The notes beneath the pieces are model-generated. The model saw nothing but the letters and a program-made list of their open reading frames with translations, had not been told where the DNA came from and ran no database searches. From Acinetobacter pullicarnis (GTDB taxonomy: Bacteria; Pseudomonadota; Gammaproteobacteria; Pseudomonadales; Moraxellaceae), in NCBI RefSeq assembly GCF_006352475.1, contig NZ_VCMZ01000001.1:496001-560000 (forward strand): DNA of 64,000 nucleotides. Direction: 5' to 3'. Positions 1-10,239 of this stretch are shown here, piece by piece (the first letter of the stretch is position 1; every line of letters begins with the position of its first letter). The position numbers and the translations under genes are program-made.

Positions 1-47
1 AATTAAATATCTCATGATCAAGTTTCACTTAAAGTGAGGTGCGCAAA

Positions 48-335
48 GTGAAATATCTAAGAATTTCAACTTTAGTATTGCTGATGGGTACATCTGCGCT
101 TTATGCAGAAACCATACAAATTAATGGTTATATTTCTGAATTTAGTTGTTCTGCAGACGATACTGATAATAACTGCATAGATTTACATCGATTAGTTTCT
201 GATAATAATGATCAGAATAAAACAATAAGTAATACAAGAAGCTTAATCAAACAACCTGAAAGTAAATTTTATTCTATTTCAATTGCAGAACTAGAAGATA
301 ATAAAGCTGCAGTTATTTTAGCTGATTATATTTAG
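48..335 (+). CDS. small exported protein of unknown function
   Basis: Not recognised as a named family. The GTG at 48 is preferred to the GTG at 39 because GAGG at 36-39 then sits 8 nt upstream as a ribosome binding site. The product is about 95 residues with a clear signal peptide (MKYLRIS, a hydrophobic stretch, then a likely signal peptidase I cut after ALYA). The mature part is acidic and polar and holds two cysteines (FSCSAD and NNCID), which could form a disulfide in the periplasm. A short inverted repeat (25-37) overlaps the ribosome binding site. Function unknown; export is the only supported inference. Confidence 0.6.
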   Translation: MKYLRISTLVLLMGTSALYAETIQINGYISEFSCSADDTDNNCIDLHRLVSDNNDQNKTISNTRSLIKQPESKFYSISIAELEDNKAAVILADYI

Positions 336-444
336 TTCCTAACCTAACAATAAATACTCTCATTTTATATTAAATATTATAAAAATGACTTGCTCAGAAT
401 ACACACTACAATGATGTGGAAGAGCATAGGTCGTTAATATTAAG

Positions 445-1362
445 CTATTTTTTATGTTTCAGTATTTCATAAAGCGCACCAAATAACTGTGGATATTGAA
501 ACTGATAGCCCTCAGTTTCGAGCGCCTTGGCATGCACAAATTGGCCATTTAAAATCAATTGGGATTGTTCACCTAATAGCAGTTTTAACAGCCAAGCGGG
601 TAATTCCATCCTTGGCTTACGTTTAAGCAGTTGTGCCGCAAGCTGTGCAAAGTCCTGTTGAGTATTTTGGCTCGGGGCGACCAGATTATAAATTTTCTGG
701 GTACTTTCACTGTGCATGAGCAATTCAATTGCACCCAAAACATCTTGAATATGTACCCAGACCAATGGCTGTAGACCATGACTGATGCGACCAAACAGAT
801 TCATTTTAATCGGAATAAGCATCTGTTTTAAAATACCGCCATCTGCAGCCAAGACCACACCCATGCGAATAATTTTGGTTTTTTGCTTGCTAAAACTTAA
901 GGCGGAAAGCTCCCAATATTGACAGAGTTCAGACATAAAAATGGCTTGGCCTTTAGATTGCTCATCGCAGGAGGCTTGCCACTGTTCTGTGGTATCAATG
1001 CCGTAATAACCAACAGCAGAACCCGAAATAATTCGTTTGGGATAAATTTTATGTTGCTCTAAATAAAGATAGAGTGCATGCGTGGCATCAATACGGCTAT
1101 CGAGCAATTGCTGTTTACGGCATTTGGTCCAACGTTTTTGAGCAATATTCTCACCAGCAAGGTTAATTACATAATCGATTTGTAAGGGTTCTAATTGATG
1201 TAGGTGTTGAATCCAAACGAGATTTTTATGCTGAAATGGTGGGTTTGTACGGCGAGTTAGCCCAATGACCCAATAATGCCGTGCTAATAAATATTGAATT
1301 AAATGTGAACCAATAAAGCCTGTTGCTCCTGTGATCAATACCGTATTTTGCTTCATTTGCAC
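445..1362 (-). CDS. TIGR01777-type NAD(P)-dependent epimerase (YfcH-like SDR)
   Basis: Atypical extended short-chain dehydrogenase/reductase of about 305 residues, the usual size of the YfcH/TIGR01777 family. The N-terminal Rossmann motif GATGFIGSHL is near residues 12-21 and is followed by LTRR. INLAGENIAQKRW and SGSAVGYYG are hallmark segments of this family, and the C-terminal DUF1731-like part contains PAWLLKLLLGEQS. Substrate is unknown for the family; a cytosolic nucleotide-sugar-epimerase-like fold is expected. MKQNTVL, two codons downstream, is an alternative start. It appears to be transcribed alone. Confidence 0.85.
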   Translation of the reverse strand: MQMKQNTVLITGATGFIGSHLIQYLLARHYWVIGLTRRTNPPFQHKNLVWIQHLHQLEPLQIDYVINLAGENIAQKRWTKCRKQQLLDSRIDATHALYLYLEQHKIYPKRIISGSAVGYYGIDTTEQWQASCDEQSKGQAIFMSELCQYWELSALSFSKQKTKIIRMGVVLAADGGILKQMLIPIKMNLFGRISHGLQPLVWVHIQDVLGAIELLMHSESTQKIYNLVAPSQNTQQDFAQLAAQLLKRKPRMELPAWLLKLLLGEQSQLILNGQFVHAKALETEGYQFQYPQLFGALYEILKHKK

Positions 1363-1483
1363 TGCTCATCCTTGTTTCCTCTATCTATAGCGGTCAATAG
1401 AATGGAATGCAATGATCAAAAAACACACTGTATCAGGTGGTATAAAATGCTGCGCAAATTGGTTTTTTAGACTGGAGTAAGGA

Positions 1484-1501
1484 ATGAAATATTTAACCTA
1501 G
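1484..1501 (+). other. strong ribosome binding site followed by a five-codon ORF
   Basis: GGAGTAAGGA directly precedes ATG at 1484, but the frame reads MKYLT and stops at TAG. The frame stays open for about 23 further codons after the stop. It may be a decayed gene start, a minimal leader peptide, or chance. A TATAAA-like hexamer lies about 40 nt upstream. No function is claimed. Confidence 0.25.
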
Positions 1502-1648
1502 CATCAACTTTTTAGATCAACCCATTACACTTTATTTGACCATTTAATTGGATCGGCTGAAGTTAAAACTTAAAAAATAATTATAGCCATTCAAAGTAAT
1601 CATCCCTACATTCCAGCTTAGCAATGCGGGGACAAGCATGTGAAGCGC

Positions 1649-2035
1649 TTAACTGCATTTAGCCAGATTTGATTTTTTAAAGTTTTTTTGTAGAATTTTA
1701 AAATTCTGTTGCTGTACAGCATTGTGAACATCAAAAACATTTTGGAATTGTTCAGTGTCAGCATGAATGCGAGTATAGGCAGAAAGCAGTTGATCACCTT
1801 TGAAAATCCAATATTCGGTAGCTTGCCCCATTTCAAAATTTCCAGTGAACTCAATAACGCAATTGTCTTTTTGCTGAATGAGGCGTGCTTGATTATTTTT
1901 GGTGTTGGGTTCTGCTTGAATGTTTTTATGTTGTTCCAGTACGACTGGCGTATTGGAATGGATGGTCGTCGTGGTACATGCGGTCAGGCTAAGACCCGTT
2001 AAGATGCTGGCCAAGCATATTTTATTAAATCTCAT
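1649..2035 (-). CDS. small lipoprotein of unknown function
   Basis: About 128 residues when started at the ATG at 2035 (MRFNKICLAS). That start gives a textbook lipoprotein signal with lipobox LTAC near residue 20; the longer upstream frame would bury this signal and is rejected. The mature protein is polar and carries the segments CVIEFTGNFEMGQATEYW and KGDQLLSAYTR. It also has a C-terminal cysteine (AKCS). No family is recognised. It is probably anchored to the outer membrane. It stands alone between the epimerase gene and glyS. Confidence 0.65.
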   Translation of the reverse strand: MRFNKICLASILTGLSLTACTTTTIHSNTPVVLEQHKNIQAEPNTKNNQARLIQQKDNCVIEFTGNFEMGQATEYWIFKGDQLLSAYTRIHADTEQFQNVFDVHNAVQQQNFKILQKNFKKSNLAKCS

Positions 2036-2255
2036 TTTATTTCTATCGTGTTGGGGATCGTTTAGCTTAGCGGTTATTGGAAAATATTTAAACCGAGCGA
2101 TTTTATTAAAAATCGAAAAAGCACAAGATGCCAAGGAAAATAGTCGCAAGCAGTCAATAATCCTTTCAATATATTTCAGCAATCGTCAATACTGAAAAAT
2201 ATAGTGAACCGAAAAAGAACAGCACACAGCGCCAAATTGAGCTGGATGATTTAAG

Positions 2256-2286
2256 AAAAACCCCGCTGATTGAGAGCGGGGTTGAT
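2256..2286 (-). terminator. intrinsic terminator of glyQS
   Basis: On the minus strand a CCCCGCT / AGCGGGG stem with a 7-nt loop is followed by TTTTT. It lies about 40 nt past the glyS stop codon. Confidence 0.85.
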
Positions 2287-2322
2287 TGTTTATTGAAGGC
2301 TTTGCGCTTTCGCGAGTGAGGA

Positions 2323-4392
2323 TTAATGCTGTAACACAGAAATATCCGCAACGCTGGTAAATAAACCACGCAGCTGCGCCAATAAACGTAGGCGGTTGGC
2401 TTTGAGTTCAGCATCGTCTGCCATGACCATAACATTGTCAAAGAAGGCATCAATCGGTGCGCGTAATGCTGCTAACTTAGACAATGCTGCGGTGTAATCT
2501 TTGGCTGCCAAGAGTGGCTGTACCACAGGCTCAAGTGCTTGTAGCTCGCTATAGAGCGCTTTTTCAGTGGCTTCAACCAATGCCGTTTCAACTACTGCAC
2601 CAGTCGGGGCTGCTTCTTTGGCTAAGATATTGGCAACACGTTTGTTGGCTGCTGCTAAAGCTGCTGCTTCTGGCAGGTTACGGAAATGATTCACTGCATT
2701 AACACGTTTATCAAAATCGAGCGGTGAATTCGGAGACATGGCTTGCACCGCTTGAATCACATCGACTGCAACGCCTTGGTCTTCATATTTGGCACGATAA
2801 CGACCTTGTAGGAAGGCACTGGCATCATTTTTAGTTTTGCTTGGATCTTGGATCACACTGCCATAAGCGTCGAGTGCAAGATCGATCAATTGATCAATCG
2901 TGACCTCTAAATTATTTTCAGTGATCAGACGCAAAATACCAATGGCAGAACGACGTAATGCAAATGGGTCTTTAGAACCTGTCGGTGCTTGACCAATCCC
3001 GAAAATACCCACCAAGGTATCTAGGCGATCTGCCAGTGCCAATGTGGTTCCCGTTTTGGTTGCTGGTAGCACATCACCCGCAAATTTAGGTAAATACTGC
3101 TCACCTAATGCTTGGGCAACTTCATTGTTTTCACCCTCAATACGGGCGTAATAAGTACCTGCAATGCCTTGAAGTTCAGGGAACTCACCGACCAATTCAG
3201 AAGTCAGGTCACATTTTGCAAGAAGTGCTGCTTTTTCAGCATCCGCAGGATTTGCACCTGAAATTGGGCTGATGGCTGCAGCCAATTTCGCAATACGCGT
3301 TGATTTGTCCCACAAAGTACCCAATTGTGCTTGGAACACCATATTGGCAAGCTTATCTTGACGACTGGCCAATGGTTGTTTTTGATCTTGCAAGAAGAAG
3401 AATTCTGCATCCGACAAACGAGGACGTACAACTTTTTCATTGCCTTCAATAATTTGAATTGGATCTTTAGATTCAATATTGGAAACAGTAATAAAATAAG
3501 GCTGTAGTTTGTTGTTGCCATCAACCAAACAGAAATATTTTTGGTTGTCTTGCATGGTAGTGATCAGGGCTTCTTGTGGTACCGCAAGGAAGCGTTCTTC
3601 AAAACTGGCACGTAAAGCCACTGGCCATTCAACCAATGCTGTCACTTCATCACGTAAGTCGTCTGGCACAATTGCAATCGCATTGACTTCGTCAGCCAAG
3701 GCTTTAACTTGACCGTCGATGATCTGTTGACGTTCTTCAAAATCTGCGATGACTTTGGCTTGGCGCAATGCAGCTAAATAATCATTTGGGTGTTTTAAAC
3801 TGATTGCTTCAGGTGCATGGAAACGATGGCCATAGGTCAGATTGCCCGTTGCGTGATCTTGGATGTTGGCTTCGATGACCTGATCATCTTTGAGCAACAA
3901 TACCCATTTGACTGGGCGAACAAATTCGGTACGACTTGCCGCAGAACGCATGCGTTTTGCAATTGGTAAGTTGTCCAATGCGGTTTGCAAAATTTGCGGT
4001 AAAAGTACATCAAGGCTTTGACCTTTAACGTCTTTTAAATAGCAGACTTTTTCTACTTTACCGGCTTGGAACGTTGAAACTTGATCAGCTGTAATGCCTT
4101 GACCACGCATAAAGCCATCAAGCGCTTTGGTCGGCTTGCCTTCGCTGTCATAGGCCGCTTGTAGGGCAGGGCCATCAAAACGTTTTTGGGTATCTGCTTG
4201 TGCACCATCAACATCTACAATTTTAAGGGCAAGACGACGCGGGGCGGCATACGCTTCGATTGCAGCAAAAGCGAGACCTGCGTCGTTTAAGCCTTTGCTG
4301 GTTTCTGCTTTTAGCGCATCACGTAATTTTTTTAAGCTTTTCGGTGGGAGTTCTTCACAACCGAGTTCGAATAAAACGGTATGTTGGCTCAT
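2323..4392 (-). CDS. glyS: glycyl-tRNA synthetase beta subunit
   Basis: Second subunit of the bacterial alpha2beta2 glycyl-tRNA synthetase. It recognises tRNA-Gly and is needed for charging with glycine in the cytosol. The length of 689 residues equals the E. coli protein. Typical segments are the start [48 protein letters not shown] and the C-terminal anticodon-binding region with [11 protein letters not shown]. The start codon overlaps the glyQ stop by 4 nt (ATGA), so the two subunits are translationally coupled. Confidence 0.98.
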   Translation of the reverse strand: MSQHTVLFELGCEELPPKSLKKLRDALKAETSKGLNDAGLAFAAIEAYAAPRRLALKIVDVDGAQADTQKRFDGPALQAAYDSEGKPTKALDGFMRGQGITADQVSTFQAGKVEKVCYLKDVKGQSLDVLLPQILQTALDNLPIAKRMRSAASRTEFVRPVKWVLLLKDDQVIEANIQDHATGNLTYGHRFHAPEAISLKHPNDYLAALRQAKVIADFEERQQIIDGQVKALADEVNAIAIVPDDLRDEVTALVEWPVALRASFEERFLAVPQEALITTMQDNQKYFCLVDGNNKLQPYFITVSNIESKDPIQIIEGNEKVVRPRLSDAEFFFLQDQKQPLASRQDKLANMVFQAQLGTLWDKSTRIAKLAAAISPISGANPADAEKAALLAKCDLTSELVGEFPELQGIAGTYYARIEGENNEVAQALGEQYLPKFAGDVLPATKTGTTLALADRLDTLVGIFGIGQAPTGSKDPFALRRSAIGILRLITENNLEVTIDQLIDLALDAYGSVIQDPSKTKNDASAFLQGRYRAKYEDQGVAVDVIQAVQAMSPNSPLDFDKRVNAVNHFRNLPEAAALAAANKRVANILAKEAAPTGAVVETALVEATEKALYSELQALEPVVQPLLAAKDYTAALSKLAALRAPIDAFFDNVMVMADDAELKANRLRLLAQLRGLFTSVADISVLQH

Positions 4393-5384
4393 GCTTTATT
4401 CTCCGCTGAATTGGCCTGTGCTTTGGCAGTTTCGCTGTCTGCGAGGGCTTTCATCTGTGCCAAAACTTCATCACGTAAATGCGGTTCAGCCATTGGGAAG
4501 CCGAGTTCAGCACGGGCTTGCACATAGCTTTGTGCAATGGCACGTGCCAAGGTACGCACACGTAAAATATAACGTTGACGCTCCGTCACTGAAATTGCAC
4601 CACGCGCATCAAGCAAGTTAAAGCTATGCGACGCTTTGATCACTTGTTCATAGGCTGGCAATGGCAGTTTGGCTTCCATTAAGCGATTGGCTTCAACTTC
4701 ATAGAAATCGAAGAGTTTGAATAGTTCTGCAATCGGCGCATATTCAAAGTTATAGGTAGATTGTTCCACTTCATTTTGATGGAACACATCACCATAGGTC
4801 ACGGTACCGAATTGGCCTTTGGTCCATACCAAGTCATAAACTGAATCAACACCTTGTAAATACATGGCCAGACGTTCTAGACCATAGGTGATTTCGCCTG
4901 TCACGGGATAGCATTCAACTCCACCCACTTGCTGGAAGTAAGTAAATTGTGTCACCTCCATTCCATTTAACCAGACTTCCCAACCGAGGCCCCAAGCGCC
5001 AAGTGTTGGAGATTCCCAGTTGTCTTCGACAAAGCGAACATCATGTACCAAGGTGTCAATACCAATGGCTTTGAGCGAGTCTAAGTACAATTGTTGGATG
5101 TTGTCTGGGTTCGGTTTAAGCACGACTTGGAATTGGTAGTAGTGCTGTAGGCGGTTTGGATTTTCGCCATAACGACCGTCATTCGGGCGACGTGATGGTT
5201 GCACATAAGCCGCATTCCATGTTTCTGGCCCAAGCGCACGTAGAAAGGTTGCAGTGTGAAAGGTTCCTGCACCCATTTCCATGTCATAGGGTTGTAAAAC
5301 GACGCAGCCTTGTTCAGCCCAGTAGTTTTGTAAGGCCATAATGAGGCCTTGAAAAGTATCGATATGCGATATGGCGCGACTCAT
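4389..5384 (-). CDS. glyQ: glycyl-tRNA synthetase alpha subunit
   Basis: Catalytic alpha subunit that activates glycine with ATP. The ATG at 5384 ([15 protein letters not shown]) is chosen because the family start begins just here; the longer frame to 5450 adds 22 unrelated residues. Key family segments include [38 protein letters not shown] and [17 protein letters not shown]. At about 331 residues it is longer than the E. coli form (303). The excess is a C-terminal alanine- and charge-rich tail ([14 protein letters not shown]). First gene of the glyQS operon. Confidence 0.97.
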   Translation of the reverse strand: MSRAISHIDTFQGLIMALQNYWAEQGCVVLQPYDMEMGAGTFHTATFLRALGPETWNAAYVQPSRRPNDGRYGENPNRLQHYYQFQVVLKPNPDNIQQLYLDSLKAIGIDTLVHDVRFVEDNWESPTLGAWGLGWEVWLNGMEVTQFTYFQQVGGVECYPVTGEITYGLERLAMYLQGVDSVYDLVWTKGQFGTVTYGDVFHQNEVEQSTYNFEYAPIAELFKLFDFYEVEANRLMEAKLPLPAYEQVIKASHSFNLLDARGAISVTERQRYILRVRTLARAIAQSYVQARAELGFPMAEPHLRDEVLAQMKALADSETAKAQANSAENKA

Positions 5385-5454
5385 GGTGCATCCATTTAAA
5401 ATTAGCGAAAAATTGCGTTCAAGTATAAGGATTTTGCGGTTGGGTGGCAAAGGT

Positions 5455-5496
5455 TAAAAAAGCCCCACAGCATGCTGTGAGGCTTTTTTGGTTGAA
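5455..5496. terminator. bidirectional-looking terminator between the DASS transporter gene and glyQ
   Basis: A nearly perfect palindrome (AGCC, CACAGCATGCTGTG, GGCT) is flanked by A and T runs. It lies just after the stop of the minus-strand transporter gene and upstream of glyQ, so it separates the two units. Confidence 0.8.
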
Positions 5497-5564
5497 ATTA
5501 ATGCGCAATCTTGAGCAAGATTGGACTAATTTGACCTTAGACGTCGTTTATTTATTGCATCTAT

Positions 5565-6977
5565 CTAGATGAAGAACCAATAGACGAAGGTTGATATAAT
5601 GAAAATACATAGAATATTCAGTAACATACCAACCTTAACCATTTCAGATTGGCGAATCAGACCAGTACCAAACACAATCGCATTCGGTGGTGTCGCAACC
5701 GGCAGCATAAAGGCACAAGATGCACCGATCCCAATGACGATGACTAAGATTTCTTTTGGCATCCCCATTTGATCTGCAATTGCAGCAAAAACAGGAACCA
5801 ACAGGGCTGCTGAAGCAGTGTTACTGGTAAATTCAGTTAAGAAAATAATAAATACAGTCACTGCAAAAATAATCAGAAATGGTGAAGTATCACCAAACGT
5901 ATTGGCAAGGGTTTGTCCCAAGACCAAGGAACTGCCTGAATCTTTTAAGATGGCACTTAGGGTTAAACCACCACCAAATAAGAATAAAACGCCCCAGTCA
6001 GTATTGTCTGAAATCTGTTTCCAGCTAGCCGTTCCTAAAATCACCACCAAAGATGCGGCAGCGACAGCAACCCAGGTATCTGGCTGGCTAATGCCGAAAG
6101 CGTCAGTGAGGGAGCTACTGAAAATCCAAGCAACGGCTGTAGAAACAAACAGAATCATGGTTAATACACGCGCGCGATTCCATGGAATATCTTCTGTTTC
6201 AAAATGCACTTTGTGATTTAACTTTGGACGCAAGATGATATACAAACTCACCAGCATCGCTGGAAGTAGGATCAGCATCATCGGTAAACCGATTTTCATC
6301 CAATCGCTAAAATCATAGCCGAGTGCTTTGGCTGCAATGGCATTGGGCGGTGAACCGACTAAAGTTCCCAGCCCACCAATACTGGCAGAATAAGCAATCC
6401 CTAAAAGGATAAAGACAAAAGTATTACGTTCTTTTTTTGCATCTAAATGGGACAGAATACCGAGTGCTAGAGGCAACATCATCGCAGCAGTCGCGGTATT
6501 TGAGATCCACATGGACAAGACAGCGGTGACCAAGAAAATAGCCAAGACGGACACACCCAAATGCCCACCAGACATGGAGATAATCCACATTGCAATTTTG
6601 CGGTCGAGTTTTTGAATATGCAGCGCTGTAGCTAAGGCAAAACCACCAAAAAATAAAAAGATAATTGGATCAGCAAAAGTCGCAAATGCGGCTTTGGTGC
6701 TGATGGGTTTAAATTGTCCCGCGCTCTCAATCGGCATTGCCATTAAAACAGCAAGGATTGGAACCAATAATGCAGTAACGGTGATATGAATGGCTTCTGT
6801 AAGCCATAAGATACCAATGAATGCCAACAGTGCTAAGCCTTTATTGGCATTTTCTTCATAAGGCAGGAAGTTATACAGTGCATACGAAACAAGTGCCGCA
6901 ACAACGATTAATATCCAACCTTTGACTATACCTTTCGGCATCATGTCGGAAGGAGACGCAGTATGCGTGTCTGTCAT
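5565..6977 (-). CDS. DASS (SLC13) family anion/sodium symporter
   Basis: Integral membrane transporter of about 470 residues with 11-12 hydrophobic segments. The divalent anion:Na+ symporter family marks are two pseudo-symmetric SNT motifs, SNTATAAMMLPLALG near residue 165 and SNTASAALLVPVFAA near residue 395, which in this family bind substrate carboxylate and sodium. It likely imports C4-dicarboxylates or related acids; the exact substrate cannot be read. The ATG at 6977 (MTDTHTAS) is preferred to a TTG four codons upstream. Monocistronic. Confidence 0.88.
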   Translation of the reverse strand: MTDTHTASPSDMMPKGIVKGWILIVVAALVSYALYNFLPYEENANKGLALLAFIGILWLTEAIHITVTALLVPILAVLMAMPIESAGQFKPISTKAAFATFADPIIFLFFGGFALATALHIQKLDRKIAMWIISMSGGHLGVSVLAIFLVTAVLSMWISNTATAAMMLPLALGILSHLDAKKERNTFVFILLGIAYSASIGGLGTLVGSPPNAIAAKALGYDFSDWMKIGLPMMLILLPAMLVSLYIILRPKLNHKVHFETEDIPWNRARVLTMILFVSTAVAWIFSSSLTDAFGISQPDTWVAVAAASLVVILGTASWKQISDNTDWGVLFLFGGGLTLSAILKDSGSSLVLGQTLANTFGDTSPFLIIFAVTVFIIFLTEFTSNTASAALLVPVFAAIADQMGMPKEILVIVIGIGASCAFMLPVATPPNAIVFGTGLIRQSEMVKVGMLLNILCIFIISTFVYWFFI

Positions 6978-7375
6978 GAAAAACCCCAAGAGACAAAAAT
7001 GCTGCCAATGTTACCGTTTTAGCCACGTAAAATATAATGAAATAATTGTTTTTGAAGGGTTTCTAACTATTTTATTGATTTATATTTGAACAGTAAGTCA
7101 AAAAAAATGGCACATTGATTTAGCGCGTTGAGTGAAGTATCTATTTAAAAATCAGTTGTTTGTTGCTTTTAAGTGGGCTGTTTTACGGTTGTGGGCTAAG
7201 GCGAGTGTATCTGTGTTAACTAAGGCTAAAGTCGTAGATTGGGTCTTGTGGTCTAACTAAGTCGTCAGCGCCGATAATTAATAAATAATTGAAATAAGGC
7301 TATTCGGTTGGGGATGTCAGCTGCTCTTATTCCAGATTTCATAAAAAGCGGATTCAGATATAAGATAGCGCATTA
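6978..7375. other. intergenic region between divergent genes
   Basis: About 400 bp, AT-rich, between the transporter (minus) and the FAD oxidoreductase (plus). It must hold both promoters. No clear operator palindrome, RNA gene or convincing ORF was seen. Confidence 0.5.
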
Positions 7376-8887
7376 ATGATTCATAATGAAAAACATAAGA
7401 TGCCACTCATTTTTAATCGTTATAAAAAATATATTTTATGGAGCACGTTGATTGTGCTCTGTGTGCTGATTTTAATTCCAGCCATACATTTACTGCGTAC
7501 CAAGCTCAATCAACAACTGCCGCAAGTGCCATTGGCAGCAGGTTATAGCAATGATGCCAGTCAGTTAAACTTAACCAAAGTTTATAAAGTCGTGGATATT
7601 CCAGCAGAACCAGAAGCCATGCGAGCGCAAATACGCGCGTTACTCAGTGAAGCCAAAGCCAAGCATTTAAAAGTATCGATTGCAGGTGCGCAGCACAGTA
7701 TGGGTGGGCACAGCATTTATCCCGATGGGATTGTGTTGAATATGCTGCCTTATAAACAGATGCAGTTTGATCCGCAAAGCAATATTTTAAGTATTGGTTC
7801 TGGGGCATTATGGCAGGATGCGATTGCCTATTTAGATGGTTATGGAAAATCGATTGCGGTGATGCAATCTTTTAGTAATTTTTCGATTGGCGGTTCGATG
7901 AGTGTTAATGGGCATGGCTGGCAAAAGAATTCACCACCACTGTCATCGAGTGTGATTTCTTTTACTCTAATGAATGCTCAAGGTGAAATCTTAAATTGTA
8001 GTCGGACTGAAAATCCTGAACTTTTTAAATTGGCGCTCGGTGGCTATGGTTTATTTGGAGTGATTTTAGATGTAAAACTGAAGGTGGTTGATAATGCGGC
8101 TTTGAATTTTCATTCAGTTGCAGTAGACCCAGCAGATTTTGTCGCTCAATATCAACGCTACGTCACAGATAATCCCAAAGTGCAGTTTGCTTATGGGCGT
8201 TTGCGTATTTCCAATAAGCATTTTTTAGAGCAGGCCAGTTTAAATTATTTTGAGCAAAGCCCTGAAAAACCAGCCAGCTTAGATGCACAGCGCAACAGTA
8301 ATACTGAATTAAAGCGGATTGTATTTCGGGGTTCGGCAGACAGTGAATATGGAAAACGACTGCGCTGGGATCTAGAAAGTAGCCTTAATAAAGTCATCCC
8401 ATTGTCTGTATTTAGTCGCAACGAAATCTTAGATGAACATGCATCCCTTATCGAGAATAAAGATCCAAACTCTACTGATTTATTACATGAGTATTTTATT
8501 CCAGAGCAAAATCTAAGTTCGTTTATAAAACAAATCAAACCGATTTTGCAGGCTTCAAAAATAGATTTACTCAATATCACCTTGCGTGAGGTGAAACCTG
8601 ATCATGATGCCTTTATGAATTATGCACGGGAGCCAGTATTTGGTTTGGTGTTTTTATTTAATCAGCAGAAAAATCCCGCACAAGAACAGGAAATGCAACG
8701 ACTCACCAATCAATTGTTTGAGGTGGCCATTCAAAATAAGGGAACCTTTTATTTACCTTATCGTTTGCATATTAGCCGCGAGAACATGCGCTTGGCCTAT
8801 CCGCAAGCTGATCAGTTTTTCCAGTTAAAGCAGAAATATGATCCGAGTGAAATTTTTAATAATCAGTTCTATCTGCATTATCGTTGA
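7376..8887 (+). CDS. membrane-anchored FAD-dependent oxidoreductase (aldonolactone oxidase-like)
   Basis: About 503 residues. One N-terminal transmembrane segment (residues about 17-38, ILWSTLIVLCVLILIPAIHLL) should anchor a periplasmic or cytosolic catalytic part. The PCMH-type FAD domain is visible as VSIAGAQHSMGGHSIYPDG, IGSGALWQDA and SIGGSMSVNGHGWQ. The C-terminus resembles the D-arabinono-1,4-lactone oxidase group (AYPQADQFFQLKQKYDPSEIFNN). The substrate is likely an alcohol, sugar or lactone but is unknown. The ribosome binding site is weak; an ATG at 7400 is a possible alternative start. Stands alone. Confidence 0.75.
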   Translation: MIHNEKHKMPLIFNRYKKYILWSTLIVLCVLILIPAIHLLRTKLNQQLPQVPLAAGYSNDASQLNLTKVYKVVDIPAEPEAMRAQIRALLSEAKAKHLKVSIAGAQHSMGGHSIYPDGIVLNMLPYKQMQFDPQSNILSIGSGALWQDAIAYLDGYGKSIAVMQSFSNFSIGGSMSVNGHGWQKNSPPLSSSVISFTLMNAQGEILNCSRTENPELFKLALGGYGLFGVILDVKLKVVDNAALNFHSVAVDPADFVAQYQRYVTDNPKVQFAYGRLRISNKHFLEQASLNYFEQSPEKPASLDAQRNSNTELKRIVFRGSADSEYGKRLRWDLESSLNKVIPLSVFSRNEILDEHASLIENKDPNSTDLLHEYFIPEQNLSSFIKQIKPILQASKIDLLNITLREVKPDHDAFMNYAREPVFGLVFLFNQQKNPAQEQEMQRLTNQLFEVAIQNKGTFYLPYRLHISRENMRLAYPQADQFFQLKQKYDPSEIFNNQFYLHYR

Positions 8888-8949
8888 TCGTGAATGAATT
8901 TTTTTCATGAGATGGCTTGGGGTTTAGTAAAATCAAGCCAATCAACGTT

Positions 8950-8983
8950 ATCATCTTTTTATATGCTTATATAAAAAGATGAT
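8950..8983. repeat. perfect 15-bp-arm inverted repeat, likely terminator
   Basis: ATCATCTTTTTATAT and its exact reverse complement surround a GCTT loop, followed by TTTT on the plus strand. It lies about 60 nt after the FAD oxidoreductase stop codon. Probably an AT-rich terminator. Confidence 0.6.
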
Positions 8984-8984
8984 T

Positions 8985-9016
8985 TTGAATCATAGAGGCT
9001 TATGTTTATGATTCAA
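8985..9016. repeat. second inverted repeat, upstream of the OsmC-family gene
   Basis: TTGAATCATA and TATGATTCAA are exact inverted copies separated by 12 nt. The repeat starts 2 nt after the preceding hairpin and ends 28 nt before the OsmC-family start codon. It could be an operator or a 5'-UTR hairpin. Confidence 0.45.
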
Positions 9017-9044
9017 TTCATTTTAATCATCTAGATGAAGTGTC

Positions 9045-9515
9045 ATGACAAATTCAAAAATTCTTCACGTTCGTTCCGCAACCACGTGGACCTCTGGTGT
9101 CGCTTCTGTTTCAACGATTCGTAATTTTGCACCCATCATCATGGATGAACCGACTTCTCTAGGGGGGCAAGATACTGGTGCAAATCCTTTGGAGTATTTG
9201 ACGGCTGCATTGAATGGTTGTAAAGCAGTGATGATTCCTTTAATTGCGCAAGAATTAAAGTTTGAATTTACTGCATTGCGTTTTGAAACGCATGGCACCA
9301 TCGATTTACGTGGGTTATATGGCGTTGCAGGAATATCATCACACTTTCAAACGCTCAGCTTTATTGTTTACATTGAAACGGATGAATCTGAGCAGCGCTT
9401 AAATCAGCTAAAGAACTTGGTTGCAACACGTTGCCCAATTTATAATTTGATTAAAGATGCGGGTGTGAAAATTGAAACGGTTTGGCATCGTCAAGCCATT
9501 GCTGCTGTCGTTTAA
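9045..9515 (+). CDS. OsmC family peroxidase-like protein
   Basis: 156 residues, the size of OsmC/Ohr proteins, which reduce organic hydroperoxides with a pair of cysteines. Family features: GGQDTGANPLEYLTAALNGCKAVM near residues 43-66 with the first cysteine, and TRCPIYNLIKDAG near residue 128 with the second. It is closer to the general OsmC/YhfA type than to Ohr. Cytosolic. The upstream region has a compact inverted repeat that may regulate it. Substrate not determined. Confidence 0.85.
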   Translation: MTNSKILHVRSATTWTSGVASVSTIRNFAPIIMDEPTSLGGQDTGANPLEYLTAALNGCKAVMIPLIAQELKFEFTALRFETHGTIDLRGLYGVAGISSHFQTLSFIVYIETDESEQRLNQLKNLVATRCPIYNLIKDAGVKIETVWHRQAIAAVV

Positions 9516-9613
9516 TCAAACGTGCTTTTAAATTAAAAGGGATAAAAAAACCACGAGCGTTACAGGGAGTTTAGGCTGGTGGTTAATGTTGTTTGGTTCG
9601 TTATAGAGGATGT

Positions 9614-9877
9614 TTAGCGTTTGTATTGCTGTTCATCGTAGACGGTGCGTATATTTATTGGCTCGGCAGTCGAAGTCAGTTTTAAATTTTGTTTCGGTAT
9701 GACAAACCATAAAATTAAATAAACCAAGATGCCTGGGAAACCAGCACTAAAAATAGAAATTAAAACAAAGACAATACGTAATATTGTGACATCCCAACCA
9801 AAACGTTCCGCAATACCGCCCATCACGCCAGCGATCATCTTGTGTTGATTAGAACGGTATAGCCCGTTATTTCTCAT
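9614..9877 (-). CDS. PspC-domain membrane protein
   Basis: 87 residues. The whole protein is a PspC domain: a basic N-terminus (GLYRSNQHKMIAGVMGGIAERFGWD) followed by a hydrophobic hairpin (ILRIVFVLISIFSAGFPGILVYLILWFVIP). PspC proteins are inner-membrane proteins linked to the envelope stress response in other bacteria; no pspA or pspB is nearby. GGAG lies 6 nt before the ATG. Single gene. Confidence 0.85.
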   Translation of the reverse strand: MRNNGLYRSNQHKMIAGVMGGIAERFGWDVTILRIVFVLISIFSAGFPGILVYLILWFVIPKQNLKLTSTAEPINIRTVYDEQQYKR

Positions 9878-10239
9878 GTAAATCTCCTCGATCTCTCGTT
9901 GTTGTGGTTGGATGTAGCTGAATTGCTTTGTATCATTCAGTATAAGTTTAATAATGGCGACATTTTTTAAATTTTAAAGCCAATATTACAATGAACTTTG
10001 GCTTTATTTACATATATCTGAGATTTATCAGGGGATAGATAATCTAAATAAATACATGTACTGTTTAATAAACACGGATTAATGCCAGAGATAAATGTAT
10101 ATTTCATCAATATATTTTGTAAATTTGTAAATAAGTTCCGTAAATGATTGATGAAAAGTTAAAACTCAATAGGATGATGATTAGATCAAATGGTCAATTA
10201 AAAAATTATTGAGACATCCCGCTATTTGGTGAGCAAAAT
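9878..10239. other. AT-rich intergenic region between divergent genes
   Basis: About 360 bp between the pspC-like gene and a lipoprotein gene. Very AT-rich, containing runs such as AAATTTGTAAATAAG. No ORF, RNA gene or clear operator was recognised. Promoters for both flanking genes must lie here. Confidence 0.45.
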
